Below are positions 6,112-11,931 of a stretch of DNA of 13,515 nt, piece by piece. A program made the translations under genes and the position numbers. The DNA is from Spirochaetae bacterium HGW-Spirochaetae-7. Lineage in GTDB: Bacteria > Spirochaetota > Spirochaetia > Treponematales > UBA12059. The DNA lies in the NCBI GenBank assembly GCA_002839245.1, contig PGXR01000059.1:1-13515 (forward strand), read 5' to 3'. The notes beneath the pieces are model-generated. The model was not told where the DNA came from. It was given only the letters and a program-made list of their open reading frames with translations, and made no database searches. Position 1 is the first letter of the stretch. Each line of letters begins with the position of its first letter.

Positions 6112-7271
6112 TCGACAAAAGCATCCTGTTCCTCGTCGCCATCGTGATGGTCATAGTGGTCGCGGGATCGGTCATGTTCTCCTCGTTGCGGACCGATCCG
6201 GTCGACGATGCCATAAGCGAGGATCGTATAATCAACATCGCCTTGATCCTCGAGAAGAACGGCAAGCCGGCGACGACGGAAATCCTCATGTACTATCCGG
6301 CCAACGCGCGCGCGGCCTTGCTCGATATACCTTCCGAGACGGGCTTGATCATCAAGTCGCTTAATCGCGTCGACCGGATCGACGCCCTCTACGATCCGCG
6401 TTCGCCGAAGCCATACCTCGAGGAGATACAGCGGCTTACCGGAGCAATCATCGACTGGTACCTGATTCTGGACGAGAATTCCCTGTCCGCCCTTGCGGAC
6501 CTGCTCGACGGCATTTCGGTATTCCAGCCCAATCGCGTATCCACCGTCGTCGATGACGCGCCGGTGGCGCTGCCTTCGGGTTTCGTCGTCCTTGATGGAC
6601 GCAAGACCCTGGTGTACGCCTCGTGGCAGGACCCTGAGGCCCCCGATTCAGAACTGATATCCAGGCGTCAGTCCCTGTTGCAGGCGGTCATCAGGAGGAT
6701 AGGAGAACGGACGACCTTCATCATGCGCGACGACGTGTATCCGTCGGTGCATGCCAGGTTCAAGACGAACCTGAAGAACGAATCGCTCAAGCGGCTGCTC
6801 GCTGAATTCGCCAGGCTAGACACCGATCGTATCGTGCTGCAGCGGCTTACCGGCGCATACCGGTCGGTTGAAGGCAAGATGCTGCTTTTCCCCCACTACG
6901 ACGGCGAACTTGTGAAGGACATCGTGAAACAGTCGCTCAATGCCTTGCTCAACGCTGACGCGACTGCTATCGCTGACAAGGTTTTCACGATAGAGATACT
7001 CAACGGGACGAGCGTCAGGGGCCTGGCACAGAAGACCGCGGAGATATTCCAGAGTTTCGGGTACGAAGTAGTCTCCGTCGGCAATGCCGGGCAGACCGAT
7101 ATCGACAAGACGAGCGTCATAGACCGGTACGGGGACAAGGCGTCCGCCACTACGGTCGCGAACGTCATACGATGCAAGATAGTCGAAGACGAGGCCGTCC
7201 CGAGCACAAGCCCGGCGGATTTCGTCATAGTGCTGGGCAAGGATTTCAATGGGAGGAACTGTGTCGATTGA
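6096..7271 (+). CDS. LytR-CpsA-Psr (LCP)-like membrane-anchored protein with LytR_C domain
   Basis: A 391-residue protein with one N-terminal membrane anchor (about 10-31) and an extracytoplasmic part. Residues about 45-215 follow the LCP fold order (strand EILMYYPA, LDIPSE, RIDALYD, then ISRRQSLLQAVI). A LytR_C domain runs from about 295 to the end (FTIEILNGTSVRGLAQKTAE, then VIVLGKDF). LCP enzymes transfer polyprenyl-linked polymers to peptidoglycan. Here the usual IPRD active-site block reads I78-P-S-E81, the RSDT-like block is lost (ATTEI), and YxRxR reads YASWQ, so catalysis is doubtful. ATG 6096 has GGAAAGAG (6079-6086) upstream and overlaps yqeK. It lies between yqeK and rsfS. No symbol is given because function is unclear. 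Confidence 0.85.
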   Translation: MARAIIDKSILFLVAIVMVIVVAGSVMFSSLRTDPVDDAISEDRIINIALILEKNGKPATTEILMYYPANARAALLDIPSETGLIIKSLNRVDRIDALYDPRSPKPYLEEIQRLTGAIIDWYLILDENSLSALADLLDGISVFQPNRVSTVVDDAPVALPSGFVVLDGRKTLVYASWQDPEAPDSELISRRQSLLQAVIRRIGERTTFIMRDDVYPSVHARFKTNLKNESLKRLLAEFARLDTDRIVLQRLTGAYRSVEGKMLLFPHYDGELVKDIVKQSLNALLNADATAIADKVFTIEILNGTSVRGLAQKTAEIFQSFGYEVVSVGNAGQTDIDKTSVIDRYGDKASATTVANVIRCKIVEDEAVPSTSPADFVIVLGKDFNGRNCVD

Positions 7272-7665
7272 TATACGGGAAGCCGCCTTCGGGTGCGCAG
7301 GCATGCTGTCAGAGCATAACGGGAGCGATACTGTCGTCCTCGATCTTAGAAAACTGTCGACCTGGACCGACTTTTTCATCGTTACCAGCGCGACGAGTTC
7401 GACCCACCTCAGGGGGTTGGCGAGGCATGTCGAAGAATATCTCGGTCCGCTGGGATTGTCGCCGCTCAGGCGGCCGCGGATCGCCGAGGACGAGCAGTGG
7501 TGCCTTCTCGATTACGGGGATTTCGTCGTGCACATCATGGCAGCCGAGGCAAGGGCCTTCTACGAGCTGGAGAAGCTGTGGTTCGAAGCCGAGGTCGTAC
7601 CGGTCGGCGCCCAGGGCAAGCCGGCTGATACCCAATCGACGGCCGCGACGGCCGCGACGGAATAG
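7261..7665 (+). CDS. rsfS: Ribosomal silencing factor RsfS
   Basis: RsfS (DUF143 family) binds L14 on the 50S subunit and blocks joining with 30S when nutrients are scarce. The family blocks are VVLDLRKLSTWTDFFIVTS, GLARHVEEYL, WCLLDYGDFVVHIM and FYELEKLW. I prefer GTG 7261 (134 residues): it sits 4 bases after the good Shine-Dalgarno GGGAGG (7251-7256) and overlaps the LCP stop. The in-frame ATG 7249 would place that Shine-Dalgarno inside the gene. The C-terminus ends in a short Ala/Thr-rich tail partly encoded by a repeated ACGGCCGCG. It is the last gene of the rplU operon and converges on the minus-strand acidic gene. Confidence 0.95.
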   Translation: MSIDIREAAFGCAGMLSEHNGSDTVVLDLRKLSTWTDFFIVTSATSSTHLRGLARHVEEYLGPLGLSPLRRPRIAEDEQWCLLDYGDFVVHIMAAEARAFYELEKLWFEAEVVPVGAQGKPADTQSTAATAATE

Positions 7666-7702
7666 AAAAATGGCCGCTCCTCCAGCATGGAAGGGCGGCC
7701 AT
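7666..7702 (-). terminator. Intrinsic terminator of the acidic-protein gene
   Basis: The arms 7670-7683 and 7689-7702 pair over 14 positions with one mismatch and one wobble (outer 8 bp perfect, ATGGCCGC/GCGGCCAT), loop AGCAT. Read on the minus strand, the hairpin is followed by TTTTT (complement of 7666-7670), giving a proper terminator 20 bases past the minus-strand stop. On the + strand no T-tract follows, though the hairpin also sits directly after rsfS and may protect that mRNA's end. Confidence 0.8.
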
Positions 7703-7722
7703 CGCCTCAATAAGCCGGCTGG

Positions 7723-8034
7723 CTACTCGTCGAAGTCGTTGTAGTCTATATCGTCCTCGAAATCGTAGTCCGTGGTTTCTTCGTCCTCTTCGTCGAAATC
7801 GTCGTCGAAGTCATCTTCTTCGTCGTCGAAGTCATCTTCTTCGTCGTCGAAGTCATCTTCTTCCTCTGAGAAGTCATCGAAGTCGTCTTCTTCCTCGAAG
7901 TCGTCCTCATAGTCATCTTCGTAATCGTCGAACCGGACGAAAGGAGCCTCGGGAGCCTGGCCGTAATCGCCGACGCCCACGAGCACTAGCTCCAACGCGT
8001 TTCCCGGCATTGCCGTGTCCCGTATAGGGTCCAT
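7723..8034 (-). CDS. Unrecognised small, extremely acidic protein
   Basis: I do not recognise this 103-residue protein. Residues 1-35 are mixed (MDPIRDTAMPGNALELVLVG, then APFVRF). The remaining 68 residues are Asp/Glu with regularly spaced Phe/Tyr: by my count 50 of 68 are acidic. The whole protein has about 55 acidic residues, two Arg and no Lys, so net charge is near -53. No signal peptide or membrane segment is seen. EEDDFDD recurs as an exact DNA repeat. ATG 8034 has the minus-strand Shine-Dalgarno AGGGAGG (8041-8047). An upstream ATG at 8061 would place that Shine-Dalgarno inside the gene. A promoter (8080-8109) and terminator (7666-7702) frame it, which argues for a real gene. A DNA- or RNA-mimic, a chaperone tail or a cation buffer are guesses only. 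Confidence 0.75.
   Translation of the reverse strand: MDPIRDTAMPGNALELVLVGVGDYGQAPEAPFVRFDDYEDDYEDDFEEEDDFDDFSEEEDDFDDEEDDFDDEEDDFDDDFDEEDEETTDYDFEDDIDYNDFDE
7801..7863. repeat. Three perfect 21-bp tandem repeats inside the acidic gene
   Basis: Units 7801-7821, 7822-7842 and 7843-7863 are identical. On the minus strand each encodes EEDDFDD. Degenerate versions flank them. The 21-bp unit keeps the frame, so slippage would change tail length by seven residues without breaking the gene. Confidence 0.95.
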
Positions 8035-8079
8035 TTCGATCCTCCCTCTGAAAGTCAACAAGCAACCGCTGTACGGAGA

Positions 8080-8109
8080 AATCTAAAAGAGACCCGAGCG
8101 GTCTGTCAA
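8080..8109 (-). promoter_or_regulatory. Promoter of the acidic-protein gene, with inverted repeat in the spacer
   Basis: On the minus strand the -35 TTGACA (8109-8104) and -10 TAGATT (8085-8080) are 18 bp apart. The inverted repeat AGACC-n5-GGTCT (8090-8104) covers most of the spacer and touches the -35 box, a position typical of operators. The predicted leader is about 40 nt. Confidence 0.55.
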
Positions 8110-8146
8110 CTATATTCGCGTCCTAAATGTACGTTTTTCCGATGCC

Positions 8147-8176
8147 TTGGCGGCGTTGGCGGGATCCTGCTATAAT
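8147..8176 (+). promoter_or_regulatory. Extended -10 promoter of ispE
   Basis: A perfect -10 TATAAT (8171-8176) is preceded by TG at 8168-8169 (TGnTATAAT). A -35-like TTGGCG (8147-8152) lies 18 bp upstream. The expected transcription start, about 7 bases past the -10, falls on the A of the ispE ATG (8183), predicting a leaderless mRNA. Confidence 0.7.
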
Positions 8177-8182
8177 TACGCG

Positions 8183-9094
8183 ATGATAAACGAGATCAGG
8201 GTCTCCGCGCCTGCCAAGATCAACCTCCATCTTGCGGTGGGAAGCTCGAGGCCCGACGGGTTCCATGCCATAGCCAGCCTGTTCCAGGCCATATCCCTGG
8301 CGGATTCGGTCAGCATCTCCCTTGATTCAAGCGCGATCATTCACCTGGACGCGGCGTGCGATTGCCCGGTTCAAAAAAATACTGCGTATCGTGCGGCAAG
8401 CGCGTTTCTGGCGGCTGCCTCATCTGGCGGGCTCGGGCGGGTACCCGGCGTGCGCATAACCATAGACAAGAAGATTCCGATGGGCGCAGGCCTGGGCGGC
8501 GGCTCAAGCGATGCGGCTTCGACGCTCAAGGGCCTCGCGGCCCTCCTCCCCGGCTTCGTCGACGACAGTACGCTGTTCAGCCTCGCGGCTTCGATAGGCT
8601 CCGACGTGCCGTTCTTCCTGGGCAGCGCCTGCGCGGCGGTGGCCGGCAGGGGAGAGCTGCTGTCGCCGGTGGCTGCGCGCGATGACTATGCGCTGCTCCT
8701 CGTCGATCCGGGGTTTTCAATTTCTACCAAGGACGCATATGCACGCCTCGACGAGTACAGGAGCGCCGGAGGTGGCGCGAAGTGCCGCCCGCACGATGAG
8801 CTGGAAGCCGAGCTGGCGGGGTTTGCGTCTTCTTATCGCCGGGAGGAACCGTCTTCCTGGGGGTTCAGGAATGATTTCTACGATGCGCTCGGCTCATCCA
8901 TGCCGACGCTGAAGGCGTGCAGGGAGGCGATCCTGGGGCAAGGCGCCGTTTTCGCGTCGATGAGCGGCTCCGGCAGCGCCATGTACGGCGTATTCGCCTC
9001 GGCGGCCGAAGCGTACCGTGCCGCCCTCGGGCTCCATGGCACCATGGACAGCGGCGTCTACTTTCCGCTTGCTTGTCTTCCAGACTCGATATAG
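8183..9094 (+). CDS. ispE: 4-diphosphocytidyl-2-C-methyl-D-erythritol kinase
   Basis: This GHMP-family kinase (303 residues) phosphorylates CDP-methylerythritol in the MEP isoprenoid pathway. The motifs are SAPAKINLHL with Lys12, the Gly-rich ATP loop PMGAGLGGGSSDAA from residue 99, Asp141 in GSDVPFFLG (matching the catalytic Asp number I recall for E. coli IspE), and the C-terminal SGSGSAMYG. ATG 8183 gives the usual N-terminus. There is no Shine-Dalgarno, and the -10 box ends 6 bases upstream, so translation is probably leaderless. Upstream in-frame TTG codons (8147, 8156) lie within the promoter and are rejected. Its presence implies the MEP rather than the mevalonate route. A 7-bp hairpin has the stop codon in its loop. 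Confidence 0.95.
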   Translation: MINEIRVSAPAKINLHLAVGSSRPDGFHAIASLFQAISLADSVSISLDSSAIIHLDAACDCPVQKNTAYRAASAFLAAASSGGLGRVPGVRITIDKKIPMGAGLGGGSSDAASTLKGLAALLPGFVDDSTLFSLAASIGSDVPFFLGSACAAVAGRGELLSPVAARDDYALLLVDPGFSISTKDAYARLDEYRSAGGGAKCRPHDELEAELAGFASSYRREEPSSWGFRNDFYDALGSSMPTLKACREAILGQGAVFASMSGSGSAMYGVFASAAEAYRAALGLHGTMDSGVYFPLACLPDSI

Positions 9095-9108
9095 ACTTAT
9101 TTATCGAG
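9085..9108 (+). other. Hairpin across the ispE stop codon
   Basis: A perfect 7-bp stem (CTCGATA / TATCGAG) closes a 10-base loop that begins with the TAG stop (9092-9094). No T-tract follows. It has the same geometry as the hairpins at the ligA and argS ends. Confidence 0.55.
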
Positions 9109-9173
9109 AATCGTACGGGGAGCCACTTCAGTCTGCTCATGCCATGAACTCTACGACAAGGAGAAGGCGCCGC

Positions 9174-9458
9174 ATGGACATCACCGATATTCGTATCCGC
9201 AGGGTTTCTGGCGAGGGAAAGCTGAAGGCGTATGTGACTGTCACCTTCGACGAATGCTTCGTGGTGCATAACGTAAAGGTCATCGAGGGAAGGACCGGCG
9301 TCTTCATCGCGATGCCCTGCAGGAAGACCAGGACCGGCGAGTACAAGGATATCGCGCACCCTATCTGCCCTGCCTTCAGGACACGCCTGCAGGATGCCAT
9401 AGTGGCTGATTATGAGCGGGGATTCGGTTCGGTCGAAAGCCCTCAATTCCAGGATTGA
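9174..9458 (+). CDS. spoVG: SpoVG family nucleic-acid-binding regulator
   Basis: SpoVG proteins are small global regulators that bind DNA and, in Borrelia, also RNA. This one has 94 residues, within the family range. The conserved blocks are ITDIRIRRV, KAYVTVTFDECFVVHNVKVI, GVFIAMPCRKT, YKDIAHPI and the helical end RLQDAIVADYER. ATG 9174 is preceded by AAGGAG (9158-9163). An in-frame ATG at 9144 would add ten basic residues (TTRRRRR), has no Shine-Dalgarno and would place this one inside the gene. It follows ispE by 79 bases, probably on the same transcript if the stop hairpin does not terminate. The spoVG-rplY-tilS-ftsH order recalls Borrelia. Confidence 0.95.
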   Translation: MDITDIRIRRVSGEGKLKAYVTVTFDECFVVHNVKVIEGRTGVFIAMPCRKTRTGEYKDIAHPICPAFRTRLQDAIVADYERGFGSVESPQFQD

Positions 9459-9460
9459 GG
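9441..9460 (+). other. Hairpin across the spoVG stop codon
   Basis: A perfect 7-bp stem (CCTCAAT / ATTGAGG) closes the loop TCCAGG. The TGA stop (9456-9458) is in the 3' arm. The bases after it are CTGGCCAG, so there is no T-tract. The promoter for the tRNA begins 17 bases further on. Confidence 0.55.
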
Positions 9461-9476
9461 CTGGCCAGATACCCCC

Positions 9477-9506
9477 GTGACACGGTGGGCGCATATGGGG
9501 TATAAC
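9477..9506 (+). promoter_or_regulatory. Promoter for tRNA-Gln and rplY
   Basis: The -35 GTGACA (9477-9482) and -10 TATAAC (9501-9506) are spaced by 18 bp. Transcription would start near 9513, about 28 bases before the mature tRNA, just ahead of the hairpin at 9515-9537. Confidence 0.55.
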
Positions 9507-9514
9507 GATACGCC

Positions 9515-9537
9515 GTACGTCCCGTCGAACGACGTAC
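9515..9537 (+). other. Hairpin directly 5' of tRNA-Gln
   Basis: A perfect 7-bp stem (GTACGTC / GACGTAC) has a 9-base loop. It ends three bases before the tRNA and would be almost the first thing transcribed. It may assist 5' processing by RNase P or protect the precursor; this is inference. Confidence 0.5.
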
Positions 9538-9540
9538 CAT

Positions 9541-9612
9541 TGGGACGTCGACAAGGGGTAAGTCAGCGGGCTTTGGTTCCGCCATTCGCAGGTCCGAATC
9601 CTGCCGTCCCAA
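9541..9612 (+). tRNA. tRNA-Gln (anticodon TTG)
   Basis: A complete cloverleaf is visible: acceptor TGGGACG/CGTCCCA, 3-bp D stem GAC/GTC with loop AAGGGGTAA, anticodon stem GCGGG/TCCGC with loop CTTTGGT (anticodon TTG at 9573-9575), variable CATTC, and T stem GCAGG/CCTGC with loop TCCGAAT. The discriminator is A9612 and CCA is not encoded (next bases AGC). The U1-A72 pair is typical of bacterial tRNA-Gln, and the overall plan matches E. coli tRNA-Gln. Oddities: C at position 55 where U (pseudouridine) is nearly universal, G at 37, and A73 where E. coli has G73. With A73, charging through GluRS and the GatCAB amidotransferase seems more likely than through GlnRS. Confidence 0.93.
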
Positions 9613-9649
9613 AGCGACATATTACGCTATCAGCGAGGAGAGAGCATTC

Positions 9650-10363
9650 ATGAGCCAGCATGTAGTTGACGCCGGCGCGCGCGAGATCGGCACGAAAGGC
9701 GCACTGAACGACCTGAGGAAGAACGGCGGTATCCCCGCCGTCGTCTATAATCGCCACGGCAAGGTTACTCCGATCGTCCTGAACGAGAAGGCCTTCAAGA
9801 AGGCAGTCGACGGCGTTTCAGAAAGTACGATCATCAAGTTGAACGTCGGCTCCGATTCGTTCGATTGCCTGGTAAAGGACCGCCAGCTTGACTGGCTCCA
9901 CGGCACGATCCTGCACGTCGACTTCTTCGAAGTCGAAAGCGGAGTCATCATGCGTGCCAAGGTTCCCGTCCATCTCACCGGCTCCTCGATCGGCGTCCGG
10001 AACGGCGGAATCCTGGAGAACCCGGTGCACGACATAGAAGTGGAGTGCTTCCCGGCAGTGATGCCGGAGAAATTCATGATAGATATCAGCGAACTGGAAG
10101 CCAACCATTCCATCCACGTCCGGGATATCATTCATGCAGAAGGCGTCAAGATCCTGAGCGCGCCCGACCAGGTCGTCGTCCTGGTCAAGTTCGCCAAGGC
10201 TGAAGAGGTTGCCGAGGAAACCGTTGAAGCTGCCGCCGCAGTACCTGGCACACCTGCTGTCGCCGGTGCCGCTCCCGTTGCCGGGGCTGCCGCCGGCGCT
10301 TCCCCGGCCGCCGCCGGCGCTGCCCCTGCTGCGCCCGGGAAGCCTGCCAAGCCCGGCAAGTAA
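9650..10363 (+). CDS. rplY: 50S ribosomal protein L25, CTC (general stress) type
   Basis: bL25 binds 5S rRNA. This 237-residue protein is the long CTC type: an N-terminal 5S-binding domain at about 1-92 (RKNGGIPAVVYN, then HVDFFEV), a TL5-like beta domain at about 95-185 (GGILENPVHDIEVECFP, SIHVRDI), and a low-complexity Ala/Pro/Gly tail at about 200-237 ending PAKPGK. The tail is unlikely to be folded. ATG 9650 follows AGGAG (9636-9640). The gene starts 37 bases after tRNA-Gln with no terminator between them, so the two are probably co-transcribed. It ends with a strong intrinsic terminator. Confidence 0.95.
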   Translation: MSQHVVDAGAREIGTKGALNDLRKNGGIPAVVYNRHGKVTPIVLNEKAFKKAVDGVSESTIIKLNVGSDSFDCLVKDRQLDWLHGTILHVDFFEVESGVIMRAKVPVHLTGSSIGVRNGGILENPVHDIEVECFPAVMPEKFMIDISELEANHSIHVRDIIHAEGVKILSAPDQVVVLVKFAKAEEVAEETVEAAAAVPGTPAVAGAAPVAGAAAGASPAAAGAAPAAPGKPAKPGK

Positions 10364-10383
10364 GACCCAGCCGATTCCGATAC

Positions 10384-10420
10384 AACGGGGCCGTCATTCA
10401 CGACGGCCCCGTTCGTTTTA
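10384..10420 (+). terminator. Intrinsic terminator after rplY
   Basis: A perfect 12-bp stem (10384-10395 with 10402-10413; 5' arm AACGGGGCCGTC), loop ATTCAC, followed by CGTTTTA. It is 20 bases past the rplY stop and is the clearest + strand terminator in the window. Confidence 0.93.
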
Positions 10421-10458
10421 TAGTAGATTGATTTCAGGTTGAACGGAGGCGCCATTCG

Positions 10459-11931
10459 ATGCAAACACGTGAATCTGCTCCTCCCGTCATTGACGCCGAA
10501 CCGGTCGAGTCCGCCGTGGCCAGCTGCTTCTTGAAGCTGGCTGGACTGTCCGCGAGGGTTCTCGTGGCGCTGTCGGGCGGCCCGGATTCGGTAGCACTTC
10601 TCGTCGCCTCGGCCGAAGAGGCCAGGAAGAGAGGCGTAGGCCTGTCGGCATGCTGGGTTGACCATGCGTTGCGGCCAGCTACGGAACTGTCGGATGAGCG
10701 CGGCTTCGTCATCGAGTTGTGCCAACGCATAGGCGTGCCGATCCTGATAGAGGAAGCTTCGCGAGGCGAGATAACGGGTATGGCCAGGGAAGCGGGGGGA
10801 ATCGAATCCGCAGCCAGGATTTTCCGCTATGCGGCACTGGAACGCGCCAGGCTAGCCTCCGCTTGCGGATCCGTGCTGACAGGACATACCGCCGATGACT
10901 TTATCGAGACGATGGTCATGCGGTTCTGCACCGGCTCGGGGACGGCCGGACTCCGGGGAATACCCGAAACTAACGGTCACATAGTCAGGCCGCTCCTCGG
11001 CGTACCCAAGTCCCGTGTCTACGCCTACCTGGCGTCGAAGGGGCAAGGGTTTCGGGAGGATTCGACAAACGCGTCCGATGACTACCTGCGCAACAAGGTG
11101 CGGCACGATGTCCTTCCCGTCCTTTTGTCGGTGTTTCCATCGCTCCGAGCCTCGCTCGGCATGGTGTCGGCGAAAGCTGAGCTCGACGAAGCTGCATTGG
11201 CCGGAATGGCGGACGGGCTGCTCGTTCCGGCGTCGCCTGGATGCGCGGCGGATACGGTCGAAGATGCCGCCAGGATCGATGCGGCCAGGTTCGATGAGGC
11301 GCCCGTCTCCGTCAGGATCAGGGCGTTGTATCGATTGAGCCTTCCGCTCGTCGACAAGCGCCTTCCATGGCGCCTGGTCAAGGCGGCCGCGAGCTCCGCA
11401 AGGCTGTCCGGCAGACTGGCCTCGGGATGCGGCATGGAGTTCGCCAGGGAAGGCCGCGTCGTGTTTGCGAGACGTTTCGAACGGGCCTCCGAAGGCGGGT
11501 CGGCCGGGGGGGGCGGATGCTCTGCGGGGACGGGTTTCAGCTTTCTGGCCGAATATCCAGGCGAGTTTCGAATAGGCAAGGCAGGTACCTGTAGGATATA
11601 CTCAAAGGATCAGGCTCCGGGTTTGAGGCTCGACGCTTTTTCGTGGCCACTCTGGATACGCTCGAGGCGTCCTGGCGATGTGATACGTACGGGCGCCGGC
11701 TCCAAGATGCTCGATTCGCTGATGTCCGAAATGACGATACCCGCAGGGCTTCGCGATTCGGTGACGATAGTCGAGGACAAGGACGGAATAATCGCCATGA
11801 TCGGTTCATCGTCTGGAGGTCGGGACGTGTACAGGAAAAACGACGGTCTTGCCGTAGTACCGGCCCCTGGATTCCTGGTAATTGAATTTGTGACGGATAC
11901 GGAAGGAGCCACGGTTACCGATGCAATTTGA
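10459..11931 (+). CDS. tilS: tRNA(Ile)-lysidine synthase
   Basis: TilS converts C34 of tRNA-Ile(CAU) to lysidine so that it reads AUA and not AUG. The 490-residue protein shows the PP-loop S39-G-G-P-D-S44, D68-H-A-L-R-P, G142-HTADDFIETMVMRF and GSGTAGLRGI in the N-terminal N-type ATP pyrophosphatase domain. The TilS C-terminal domain from about 396 has RSRRPGDVI. ATG 10459 has GGAGG at 10445-10449. A -10-like TATAGT (10419-10424) overlaps the end of the rplY terminator, but no good -35 is seen. It overlaps ftsH by 11 bases. AUA is a major Ile codon here, so this enzyme should matter more than usual. In Borrelia, pth lies between rplY and tilS; here it does not. Confidence 0.95.
   Translation: MQTRESAPPVIDAEPVESAVASCFLKLAGLSARVLVALSGGPDSVALLVASAEEARKRGVGLSACWVDHALRPATELSDERGFVIELCQRIGVPILIEEASRGEITGMAREAGGIESAARIFRYAALERARLASACGSVLTGHTADDFIETMVMRFCTGSGTAGLRGIPETNGHIVRPLLGVPKSRVYAYLASKGQGFREDSTNASDDYLRNKVRHDVLPVLLSVFPSLRASLGMVSAKAELDEAALAGMADGLLVPASPGCAADTVEDAARIDAARFDEAPVSVRIRALYRLSLPLVDKRLPWRLVKAAASSARLSGRLASGCGMEFAREGRVVFARRFERASEGGSAGGGGCSAGTGFSFLAEYPGEFRIGKAGTCRIYSKDQAPGLRLDAFSWPLWIRSRRPGDVIRTGAGSKMLDSLMSEMTIPAGLRDSVTIVEDKDGIIAMIGSSSGGRDVYRKNDGLAVVPAPGFLVIEFVTDTEGATVTDAI

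Noticed and set aside
7666..7702. Intrinsic terminator of rsfS on the + strand
   Set aside because: On the + strand the hairpin is followed by CGCCTC, not T residues. The T-tract is on the minus strand, so it terminates the acidic gene.
7801..7863. Direct repeats as a CRISPR array
   Set aside because: The 21-bp units are contiguous without spacers and are coding tandem repeats in the acidic gene.
8147..8182. ispE start at TTG 8147 or 8156
   Set aside because: These codons lie in or near the -35 region of a strong promoter and would not be on the main transcript. ATG 8183 gives the family N-terminus.
9018..9173. Longer SpoVG starting upstream, including ATG 9144
   Set aside because: No Shine-Dalgarno precedes it and the added residues do not fit the family. 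AAGGAG at 9158-9163 serves ATG 9174.
10414..10458. Promoter for tilS (TATAGT at 10419-10424)
   Set aside because: No acceptable -35 is found at the right distance, and the box overlaps the end of the rplY terminator. Too weak to list as a feature.
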